Below, one piece after another: positions 8,501 through 14,137 of a DNA stretch of 14,137 bases (position 1 is the stretch's first letter; each line of letters opens with the position of its first letter). The DNA is from Candidatus Kapaibacterium sp. (lineage in GTDB: Bacteria; Bacteroidota; Ignavibacteria; Kapaibacteriales; UBA961): positions 1-14,137 of the forward strand of contig JALRFC010000011.1 of assembly GCA_023253875.1 (NCBI GenBank), given 5' to 3'. The translations under genes were made by a program, and so were the position numbers. The notes below the pieces were generated by a model. The model was not told the origin of the DNA. It was given only the letters and a program-made list of their open reading frames with translations, and made no database searches.

Positions 8501-8734
8501 TTTCAGTTTGTCTTGGATGGAAGCAAGCGCTCTTTCGGCATGAATTCCCGCATATCGCGCCAAATATTCCCCTTCTTCATGAAAATACACATCAAAGTGT
8601 TTTGTCTTGATGAATTTCCAGGAAAAATCCCTGTATTGAACCTTGTTTTTTCCGAATTGCTGTGAAAATGCAGGAATTTCCCATGCAGATAATGCACATA
8701 AGAAGAGAAAAAAAAAGACGATTCTATTGAACAT
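5579..8734 (-). CDS. Peptidase MA-like + TolB/PD40 propeller + outer-membrane beta-barrel protein
   Basis: This protein has 1051 residues from the ATG at 8734. Starting there gives a proper signal peptide (MFNRIVFFFLFLCALSAW, cleavage near IPAFS-Q) and an AGGA 6 bases upstream; the in-frame ATG at 8785 would add 17 unlikely residues. Residues 40-275 are a gluzincin-type domain: HHELVHAV (H138, E139, H142) and LWMNEGFAEYEG (E172, E176), as in peptidase MA-like zinc proteases. Residues 300-580 hold six PD40 blades of the form SxxSPxGxxIAF, for example ALSPSGDTLAFISNRDG, SWSPNGKKIAISA, AIWSPDGRSIAFVG and MWSPDSRIIYFVSDRG. A linker follows, and then residues about 680-1051 form a BamA/TamA-like (surface antigen) barrel rich in alternating strands, ending LFSLGGDF with the terminal Phe typical of outer-membrane proteins. 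It is probably anchored in the outer membrane with a soluble protease/propeller part; the substrate is unknown. Confidence 0.85.
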   Translation of the reverse strand: MFNRIVFFFLFLCALSAWEIPAFSQQFGKNKVQYRDFSWKFIKTKHFDVYFHEEGEYLARYAGIHAERALASIQDKLKYSITKRISLIVYNSHNDFQQTNVVGEFMPEGVGGVTELFKNRVTLPFEGRYDQFRHVIHHELVHAVLNDMFYGGSVQSMISNNIRTELPLWMNEGFAEYEGNRGYDTKTDMFMRDIALSEYVKGFDNLTGYYAYRGGQAFYWYVAEKYGERKIGELLNRLRASGTLENAFKGSFGKSVEDFSEEWVREMKKKYLPDLEKFENLDDMAIRITNHKKDQSFYNSSPALSPSGDTLAFISNRDGQFGVFLLQLNAKDKEPIELINSGRAVDFEELNILTPGISWSPNGKKIAISAKSGGEDALYIVDVQSGDYVKHEFGIKAVTSAIWSPDGRSIAFVGTVAEQMDIWIFDVNTGSISRVTDDVFSDSHPMWSPDSRIIYFVSDRGDYVNGSYKAEDFSMWKHDETISDIYQLELETGLMGRLTFDPKSDKTSLAVTNNGASLVFVSDHNGIGNLYELQLESAKLIPRTNALNGITQLSMSMDGSTLVFTSQNNGGYDLFQMRYPLERRAYDSLPLTKFMMSKKESNLNTVSKQEIVQFSQPQELKGYGEGIEIEFSRQQLIQPNQDIIRYQQEELPSPILGIARAKMEEDIADPMKTPAQDYKIAFSNDVILANAGVNTFWGYQGVAQMLFSDMLGDHQIYVQANLFFDIRNSNFLFSYSYLPDIIDWQIIANHNVGYGLVRSDNAPYDYFYRFRRYGLGGIASLSTSRFRRFELGMSYMHLTKENIEFPQEPITSRDMIVGETRLVYDNTLPGWYGPNRGTRYSMSIQAAPKLQESGLGLAVLDMDFRQYFTLTENFLFLALRGAGGIGTSTNPDQQFFFLGGTDNWINRSFARGTLPFSSPEDFAFLNYVLPLRGWDVNERFGRQYVMMNAELRFPLFTALLAGPIPVLFQAFQGSLFMDIGTAWSDSVSWNLAQSGDYARFRYPNSGDLMMSLGVGIRSFLFGLPIRVDIAWRNEHLGWSVPQWLFSLGGDF

Positions 8735-8740
8735 GAGAAA

Positions 8741-8744
8741 TCCT
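8741..8744 (-). promoter_or_regulatory. Shine-Dalgarno AGGA deciding the start of the outer-membrane protein gene
   Basis: Read on the minus strand, AGGA lies 6 bases before the ATG at 8734-8732. Together with the signal-peptide shape it favours this start over the ATG at 8785. No clear promoter could be assigned further upstream. Confidence 0.5.
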
Positions 8745-9312
8745 GTGCAAACCCAATATAACTTGTGTAAAACTACAAAAACCACGCCCCAATGACGAAC
8801 AAAAGAATTGAAGATTTCTCATGTTTTCACAACAAAAAATCACACGCAAAAACCTATCACGAAATCATGCACTCTTTCGCATGATTACCACCGTACAAAC
8901 CGCATGAAATCTAGCTTTCTAAGCAAGACAAATATTCTTGTTCACATCGGTAAAAGTTTTCCACAAGCATTGTGCATGTGAGTCAAAAATGTAGTTTTGA
9001 ATCACGGCAAAGCAGCATAAAGAAATTGCCTCCCCCAAATCACAAAAATCTACCTCTTGGAAGATTGATTCAATCCGATTCATGTGGAACCGGGTGAGGA
9101 ATTCTTGGTGTTTATGCCTCCCACAGCACATCACCGAAGATGAAATTCGCGGGAATACGCCATTCCGCCATAAGTATTTGAAATTTCTATTTGATAACAT
9201 AGAGAATCCATTTTGCGGTTCTCGTTTTTTCAGTAATTTGCGCACCGGATTTCCCCGATCCGTTAGCAGCATAATTACCTCAAAAAACATCTAATTCTGA
9301 AGAGGCACTCTC
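8745..9312. other. Long intergenic region between divergent genes, with inverted repeats but no convincing gene
   Basis: About 570 bases separate the minus-strand outer-membrane protein from nrdJ, so both promoters should lie here. I could not fix a promoter: neither a clear -35/-10 pair nor the Bacteroidota -7 TAnnTTTG element is visible. Structures seen are a short palindrome CACAAGCATTGTG (8962-8974); an imperfect ACAA...TTGT repeat (8928-8941); a nested stem at 9142-9187 (GAAATT/AATTTC around GCGGgAAT/ATTCCGC); a hairpin with a T-run (9202-9230); and a small CGGAT/ATCCG repeat (9246-9262). A 123-codon open frame on the minus strand (9290-8919) and a 70-codon frame on the plus strand (9082-9294) occupy part of it. 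Neither resembles a known protein, and the minus-strand frame is unusually rich in cysteine. Confidence 0.6.
9202..9230 (+). terminator. Possible attenuator or terminator hairpin in the nrdJ leader
   Basis: GAGAATC (9202-9208) can pair with GGTTCTC (9217-9223), including one G-U pair, around an 8-base loop. A single G and six T's (9225-9230) follow. This is the layout of a weak intrinsic terminator read toward nrdJ, whose ATG lies 82 bases further on. It could attenuate nrdJ transcription, end a short upstream transcript, or be chance. The stem is only 7 bp and AT-rich. Confidence 0.35.
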
Positions 9313-12300
9313 ATGAATATAGTGCGACGCTTTACTCAAGCGGGACAAAGTCCTTTTGACCAAATCGAATATACGATGCGTTCATCTGTATTGCGTAATA
9401 CGGATGGTTCCACTGTATTTCAAATGGATAATATAGAAGTACCTGCGCAATGGTCACAAGTTGCCACAGATATTTTGGCGCAAAAGTATTTCCGTAAAGC
9501 CGGCGTACCTCAATTCAATGCTGATGGAACCCCTCAGATCAATGAGCAAGGCGAGCAAATCACCGGTCCTGAATCATCCATTAGACAAGTCGTTCATCGC
9601 TTAGCTGGTTGCTGGAGATATTGGGGCGAGAAGCATGGTTACTTTGATTCCAAGAACGATGCCGAAGCATTTTATGATGAAATTTCATTGATGCTTCTGA
9701 AGCAAATGGCTGCACCGAATTCACCACAGTGGTTCAATACAGGTTTGCATTTTGCATATGGCATTACGGGTAGTGCTCAGGGACATCACTATGTGGACCC
9801 CAAATCAGGAAAATTGACACTTTCACAAGATGCATATTCTCGTGCGCAGGCGCATGCATGCTTTATTCAATCAGTCAGTGATGACTTGGTGAATGAGGGC
9901 GGCATTTTTGATCTCGTGACACGCGAAGCTCGTATCTTCAAATATGGCTCTGGTACCGGTTCGAACTTTTCGAATTTGCGTGGCAAGGGCGAGAAATTGT
10001 CCGGTGGAGGTAACTCTTCCGGTCTAATGAGTTTCCTCAAGATCTTCGACAGGGCGGCCGGAGCAATCAAATCAGGAGGAACTACAAGGCGTGCGGCCAA
10101 AATGGTGATTGTTGACATAGATCACCCCGATATAGAGGAATTTATCGAATGGAAAGCTCGCGAAGAGGACAAAGTAGCATCCCTCGTAGCTGGCTCCAAA
10201 GTGTCGTCCACATTCTTAAAAGCCATCGTTGAAGAAGCGGTTGCCAATGGTGCAGATCGCAAAACCAATGATCAATTGAATACACTCATCCAAAATGCAT
10301 TGCATCGCGGTGTTCCGATGAGTTATATCTTCCGCGTTCTTTCTCTCGTTGAGCAAGGTTTTACATCCCTTAATTTTGAGACATTTGACACGCATTATGA
10401 ATCAGAAGCATATGTCACGGTCAGCGGACAGAATTCAAATAATTCGGTCCGCGTGACAAATGCCTTCATGAAAGCTGTTGAGAATGATGAAGATTGGAAT
10501 CTCACATGGCGTACAAGCAAAGGCATTGCCCGCACTGTAAAAGCTCGCGATCTTTGGAATAAAATCAATCTCAGCGCATGGAAATCCGCAGACCCCGGTT
10601 TGCAATATGATACTACAATCAATGAGTGGCATACATGCCCTGTGGATGGTAGAATCAATGGTTCCAATCCATGTTCGGAATATATGTTCCTTGATGATAC
10701 TGCCTGTAATCTTGCAAGTTTGAATCTTGGCACTTTCATCAATGAAGACGGAAGTTTCCGTATTGATGATTTCCGTCATGCGACTCGCCTTTGGACAATC
10801 GTTCTTGAGATTTCTGTATTGATGGCACATTTCCCATCAAAGAATATTGCTCAACGTAGTTATGATTTCCGTACACTTGGTTTGGGTTATGCCAATCTTG
10901 GTACTATCCTCATGATCAATGGCATACCATATGACTCACCGGAGGCATTGGCAATGTGTGGAGCCATCACTGCAATCATGACCGGTGAATCCTATGCGGC
11001 AAGTGCTGAAATGGCACGTGATGTCAAGCCATTCCCACGTTATGAAGCAAATAAAGATCATATGCTCCGCGTGATTCGTAATCATCGTTTGGCTGCATAT
11101 AATTCAGCGAATGCAGATTATGAAGCCCTCACGATTTTCCCAATGGGTATTGATCCAACTTTCGTTTCAGAAGACTTAATCACAGCCGCTCAACAAGCTT
11201 GGGATAAAGCACTTGCACTCGGTGAAGAATTCGGTTATCGCAATGCTCAAGTTTCCGTCATTGCTCCAACAGGCACTATTGGTCTTGTGATGGATTGTGA
11301 TACAACCGGTATCGAACCGGATTTTGCGATCGTAAAATTCAAGAAATTATCCGGTGGCGGATATTTCAAGATTGTGAATCAATCCGTACATAAAGCACTC
11401 GTGAATTTGGGTTATTCCGAAACACAGATTGAAGATATCGAGAAATATTGCAAAGGACATGGCACTTTGATTGGATGTCCGGCAATCAATCGTCAAAGTC
11501 TAAAAGAAAAAGGCTTTACCGATGATAAAATCGAGGCAGTAAATAGCCAATTGGATAATGTCTTTGATGTGAAATTCGCATTCAATAAATGGACATTCGG
11601 CGAGGAATTCTGCAAGTCACTCGGCTTTACAGATGATCAATTGAATGATTATTCCTTTGATATGCTCAAGGCATTGGGTTATACAAAAGATGAAATTGAA
11701 GCAGCGAATGATTATATCTGTGGAACAATGACCATCGAAGGCGCACCGCATCTTAAAGATGAACATCTCGCAATTTTTGACTGCGCAAATAAATGCGGAA
11801 AGAAAGGCAAACGATATATTCAGCATATGGCACATGTGCGCATGATGGCAGCAGCTCAGCCATTCATTTCCGGTGCAATTTCCAAAACCGTGAATATGCC
11901 TGCTGAAGCAAAAGTATCTGAAATCGGTGAAGTCTATCATGAAGCATGGAATACCGGCGTTAAGGCAATCGCGCTCTATCGTGATGGCTCAAAATTATCA
12001 CAACCTCTCAATGCTTCCAATGATGAAGATCTCGATGAAGTGATTCTACTCGGAGATGAGCATACACTCGATGAAACACAAGGGCCAAAAGAAGTCCAAG
12101 AGCGCATCGTGGAAAGAGTATATCACAGAGCAGAACGCAGAAGATTACCCAAGAAGCGTCGCGGTTTTGTGCGGGAAGGAAATGTTGGTGGACATAAAGT
12201 CTTCCTCCGTACAGGTGAATTCGAAGATGGTACACTCGGTGAGATTTTCATCGACATGTACAAAGAAGGCGCCTCATTCAAAGGGTTGCTCAATTGCTTC

Positions 12301-12774
12301 GCGGTTTTGGCCTCCAAAGCATTGCAATATGGAATTCCGCTTGAAGAATTGGTTGATACATTCACATTCACACGCTTTGAGCCGGCAGGTCCCGTGCAAG
12401 GACATGATGCAATCAAGAATGCAACTTCTGTTCTTGATTATATCTTCCGCTCACTTGGCTATGACTATTTGAATCGCACTGATTTTGTGCATGTACAAGC
12501 TGTGGATGAAGTTTCAAAAACAACATCACCTGCAGGCAATCCGGTACTTTCCGCATCTGTCGCTAAAAAGGTTATTGAAGTTACTGAACCTGCAATGGCA
12601 AGCGCAATGGCTAAAGTGAAAGTCAATGCCGGTAATGGTACCCAGAAAATCTTCGAAGCAAAAGCAAAAGGCTATACAGGTGAACAATGCTCGACATGTA
12701 GTTCCATGCGTGTCAAGAGAAATGGCTCTTGTACAGTCTGCGAAGATTGTGGAACCACAAGCGGTTGCTCATAA
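9313..12774 (+). CDS. nrdJ: Vitamin B12-dependent (class II) ribonucleotide reductase
   Basis: This is a complete 1153-residue long-form NrdJ that reduces ribonucleotides to deoxyribonucleotides in the cytoplasm with adenosylcobalamin and without oxygen. The N terminus RRFTQAGQSPFDQIEY and WSQVATDILAQKYFRKAGVP are family hallmarks. Catalytic residues are present: redox pair C183 (AHACFIQS) and C465 (DDTACNLASL), and the N452-P-C454-S-E456 motif holding the thiyl-radical Cys. The 11-residue spacing from C454 to C465 matches Thermotoga NrdJ. Other motifs are FKYGSGTGSNFSNLRGKGE, SGGTTRRAAKMV and APTGTIG. Residues about 941-1060 are a TSCPD domain (GEFEDGTLGEIFIDMYKEG). A low-complexity linker leads to a C-terminal zinc-ribbon/redox tail (C1126, C1129, C1140, C1143, C1146, C1152) ending GCS. 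The start follows AGAGG by 7 bases. The gene is followed by a strong terminator. Confidence 0.97.
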   Translation: MNIVRRFTQAGQSPFDQIEYTMRSSVLRNTDGSTVFQMDNIEVPAQWSQVATDILAQKYFRKAGVPQFNADGTPQINEQGEQITGPESSIRQVVHRLAGCWRYWGEKHGYFDSKNDAEAFYDEISLMLLKQMAAPNSPQWFNTGLHFAYGITGSAQGHHYVDPKSGKLTLSQDAYSRAQAHACFIQSVSDDLVNEGGIFDLVTREARIFKYGSGTGSNFSNLRGKGEKLSGGGNSSGLMSFLKIFDRAAGAIKSGGTTRRAAKMVIVDIDHPDIEEFIEWKAREEDKVASLVAGSKVSSTFLKAIVEEAVANGADRKTNDQLNTLIQNALHRGVPMSYIFRVLSLVEQGFTSLNFETFDTHYESEAYVTVSGQNSNNSVRVTNAFMKAVENDEDWNLTWRTSKGIARTVKARDLWNKINLSAWKSADPGLQYDTTINEWHTCPVDGRINGSNPCSEYMFLDDTACNLASLNLGTFINEDGSFRIDDFRHATRLWTIVLEISVLMAHFPSKNIAQRSYDFRTLGLGYANLGTILMINGIPYDSPEALAMCGAITAIMTGESYAASAEMARDVKPFPRYEANKDHMLRVIRNHRLAAYNSANADYEALTIFPMGIDPTFVSEDLITAAQQAWDKALALGEEFGYRNAQVSVIAPTGTIGLVMDCDTTGIEPDFAIVKFKKLSGGGYFKIVNQSVHKALVNLGYSETQIEDIEKYCKGHGTLIGCPAINRQSLKEKGFTDDKIEAVNSQLDNVFDVKFAFNKWTFGEEFCKSLGFTDDQLNDYSFDMLKALGYTKDEIEAANDYICGTMTIEGAPHLKDEHLAIFDCANKCGKKGKRYIQHMAHVRMMAAAQPFISGAISKTVNMPAEAKVSEIGEVYHEAWNTGVKAIALYRDGSKLSQPLNASNDEDLDEVILLGDEHTLDETQGPKEVQERIVERVYHRAERRRLPKKRRGFVREGNVGGHKVFLRTGEFEDGTLGEIFIDMYKEGASFKGLLNCFAVLASKALQYGIPLEELVDTFTFTRFEPAGPVQGHDAIKNATSVLDYIFRSLGYDYLNRTDFVHVQAVDEVSKTTSPAGNPVLSASVAKKVIEVTEPAMASAMAKVKVNAGNGTQKIFEAKAKGYTGEQCSTCSSMRVKRNGSCTVCEDCGTTSGCS

Positions 12775-12798
12775 GAAATCATACATGTCATTATGCTC

Positions 12799-12827
12799 AA
12801 GCCCTGATTTTTTCAGGGCTTTTTTTT
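12799..12827 (+). terminator. Intrinsic terminator after nrdJ
   Basis: A perfect 8-bp stem AGCCCTGA (12800-12807) / TCAGGGCT (12813-12820), extendable by one A-T pair, encloses a 5-T loop. It is followed by an uninterrupted run of seven T's (12821-12827). It sits 24 bases after the nrdJ stop and is read in the nrdJ direction. It ends only 8 bases before the queA ATG. Confidence 0.93.
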
Positions 12828-12835
12828 ACGATACA

Positions 12836-14062
12836 ATGAAACAGAACTTTGATCCCAAAACAGTGAATTATGATCTTCCCGAAGATCGAATAGCTTTGCA
12901 TCCCCTGCCGGAAAGAGATCAAAGCAAGTTGCTCATCATGCCCAAAAGTGAAGACCTTCCAAGTCATGCACATTTCCATGATATCTCCGCATTGATACCT
13001 ACACATTCCCTACTATTCGTGAATGTCTCCAAAGTGATTCATGCGCGAATACATTGCAAAAAAGAAAGTGGTGGCATGGCCGAGGTATTACTCAATGAAC
13101 CGGCATTCGGTGCACCAGCTGATGCCATGATGCACATCGGACACAGCGATTGGAAGTGCATTATTGGAGGAAAAAAAATCACTCCCGGAATGATCCTTCA
13201 AACATTCGATGCCTACTTTGACTTGACAATTGAAGTACTCGAAAAGGATGGAATGGATGCCATCGTACGTTTGCATTGGAACGGTGATCATCCTCTTTCA
13301 GAGATTCTTGAAGAAATCGGAAAGTTACCGCTCCCTCCATATTTGAATCGAGAAGCTGAGGAGGAAGATGAAGAGCGATATCAAACTGTCTATGCAAAAA
13401 ATGAAGGTTCCGTGGCAGCGCCCACAGCAGGTTTGCATTTCACAGATACAGTGTTTGCTGAATTGAAAGAAAAAAATGTTGTGATTGAAGAATTGACATT
13501 GCATGTCGGACTCGGGACATTCAAGCCTTTCGATGTTGAAGAAGTAGATGAATTCACAATGCATCCGGAAAAAATCATTGTACGCAAAGAAGTGATTCAA
13601 TCATGCATAGATTTCTTTTCTACAGAGCAAAGAGGCTCATGTATAGCGGTTGGGACCACATCTTGTCGTACCATGGAATCACTGTACTGGTTTGGAGTCG
13701 GACTATGCAATCAGGAATTTCCCGCATGGAAGTCAGGGCAGTTTTCACTTGGACAATGGGATGCTTATGCTTTGTTTGAATATGCAAAAGCACCACAAGA
13801 ATCCTTTCTAGCAATTCTACAATGGATGAATCATTATGGACTATCAGTCATTGAAGGGCGCACACAATTGATGATTATACCCGGGTATCAATGGGGAATG
13901 ATTGAGGGATTGATCACGAATTTTCATCAACCCGAGAGTACTTTGCTCTTTCTTGTTTCCTCATTTCTTGGAATTGATCGCTGGAGGACAGCATATCAAA
14001 GTGCGCTTGATAATGAATATCGTTTTTTGAGTTATGGAGATTCCTCACTCTTGTGGAGATGA
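12836..14062 (+). CDS. queA: S-adenosylmethionine:tRNA ribosyltransferase-isomerase
   Basis: This 408-residue cytoplasmic enzyme transfers and isomerises the ribosyl part of AdoMet onto 7-aminomethyl-7-deazaguanine in tRNA to make epoxyqueuosine, the penultimate step of queuosine synthesis. Family motifs, in order, are YDLPEDRIALHPLPERDQSK (12-31), VNVSKVIHARI (62-72), GKLPLPPYLNR (162-172), YQTVYAKNEGSVAAPTAGLH (182-201), LHVGLGTFKPF (222-232), AVGTTSCRTMES (271-282), EGLITNFHQPESTLL (357-371) and RFLSYGDSSLL (396-406). The length and ending fit the Bacteroidota type. The open frame extends 70 codons further upstream, but that part overlaps nrdJ and the terminator and is not QueA-like, so the ATG at 12836 is chosen. 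There is no Shine-Dalgarno, and the upstream terminator leaves no room for a normal promoter. The stop abuts the stop of the convergent gene. Confidence 0.95.
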   Translation: MKQNFDPKTVNYDLPEDRIALHPLPERDQSKLLIMPKSEDLPSHAHFHDISALIPTHSLLFVNVSKVIHARIHCKKESGGMAEVLLNEPAFGAPADAMMHIGHSDWKCIIGGKKITPGMILQTFDAYFDLTIEVLEKDGMDAIVRLHWNGDHPLSEILEEIGKLPLPPYLNREAEEEDEERYQTVYAKNEGSVAAPTAGLHFTDTVFAELKEKNVVIEELTLHVGLGTFKPFDVEEVDEFTMHPEKIIVRKEVIQSCIDFFSTEQRGSCIAVGTTSCRTMESLYWFGVGLCNQEFPAWKSGQFSLGQWDAYALFEYAKAPQESFLAILQWMNHYGLSVIEGRTQLMIIPGYQWGMIEGLITNFHQPESTLLFLVSSFLGIDRWRTAYQSALDNEYRFLSYGDSSLLWR

Positions 14063-14137
14063 TTAGGAATACTGTCCATTCACGAATAATTCTGCTTCGA
14101 GCACATCGAGTTCCGAACCCATGAATGCCTGCGCACG
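14063..14137 (-). CDS. 3' end of an unidentified gene (truncated by the window edge)
   Basis: On the minus strand the last 75 bases are open and encode 24 residues, RAQAFMGSELDVLEAELFVN followed by GQYS, then TAA (14065-14063). Codon use and composition look like normal coding sequence, and the stop directly abuts the queA stop in a tail-to-tail arrangement. Too little is present to name a family, and a chance open frame of this length cannot be excluded. Confidence 0.45.
   Translation of the reverse strand, partial: RAQAFMGSELDVLEAELFVNGQYS

Noticed and set aside
8735..8785. Earlier start for the outer-membrane protein
   Set aside because: The ATG at 8734 has an AGGA at proper spacing and begins a normal signal peptide.
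8919..9290. 123-codon open frame on the minus strand between the outer-membrane protein gene and nrdJ
   Set aside because: No recognisable family, cysteine-rich composition unlike its neighbours, no signal peptide or clear ribosome-binding site; described only within the intergenic entry.
9082..9294. 70-codon open frame on the plus strand just upstream of nrdJ
   Set aside because: No family resemblance; it overlaps the other spurious frame and the hairpins, and is most likely chance.
8881..9312. Cobalamin riboswitch upstream of nrdJ
   Set aside because: Expected from the B12-dependent enzyme, but the conserved B12-box and receptor-core sequences were not found on the plus strand.
10395..10830. 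Overlapping minus-strand open frames of 115 and 131 codons inside nrdJ
   Set aside because: Antisense shadows of a strongly conserved coding region, with no protein-family features.
12626..12835. In-frame upstream extension of queA
   Set aside because: It overlaps the nrdJ 3' end and the terminator in another frame, and the extra 70 residues do not resemble the QueA N terminus.

Overview
This window looks like an ordinary chromosomal segment from an AT-leaning member of the Bacteroidota/FCB group; Ignavibacteria- or Kapabacteria-like lineages are possible, but the sequence alone does not settle this. Three secreted proteins end in domains that look like type IX secretion (T9SS) C-terminal sorting domains, recognisable by the 'L/VxDxxGxxL ... 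GxYFL' pattern. QueA is of the Bacteroidota type (it ends ...FLSYGDSSLLWR). Several start codons lack a Shine-Dalgarno sequence. I see no transposase, integrase, tRNA, rRNA or CRISPR array.

Left arm (1-5582, + strand): a tightly packed set of five genes that reads as one operon for cell-envelope or secreted proteins. They are (1) the C-terminal end of a redoxin/AhpC-TSA-type thioredoxin-fold protein; (2) a secreted protein with two beta-sandwich-like regions and a T9SS-like tail, whose start overlaps the redoxin stop (ATGA); (3) a YHYH-domain protein that also carries an SHD1-like segment, two hydrophobic helices and a His-rich tail; (4) a secreted protein with two DUF1566 domains and a T9SS-like tail, starting on an ATGA overlap with gene 3; and (5) a CapA-family lipoprotein preceded by a good Shine-Dalgarno sequence. 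No pathway is established for this set. The redoxin plus His-rich YHYH context suggests an extracytoplasmic redox or metal-handling module, but that is inference.

Middle (5579-8734, - strand): a large three-part envelope protein runs tail to tail into the CapA gene with a 4-base overlap. It has a signal peptide, an HELVH zinc-peptidase (peptidase MA-like) domain, a six-blade PD40/TolB-like propeller and a C-terminal outer-membrane beta-barrel.

Intergenic 8735-9312: about 580 bases between divergent genes. It has no convincing gene but holds several inverted repeats, including a hairpin followed by six T's about 80 bases upstream of nrdJ that could be an attenuator.

Right arm (9313-14062, + strand): nrdJ, a complete long-form class II (B12-dependent) ribonucleotide reductase, followed by a strong intrinsic terminator and, only 8 bases after its T-tract, queA, which makes epoxyqueuosine in tRNA. 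The last 75 bases hold the 3' end of an unidentified convergent gene that abuts the queA stop. The right arm is housekeeping; the most unusual content is the left-arm secreted cluster.
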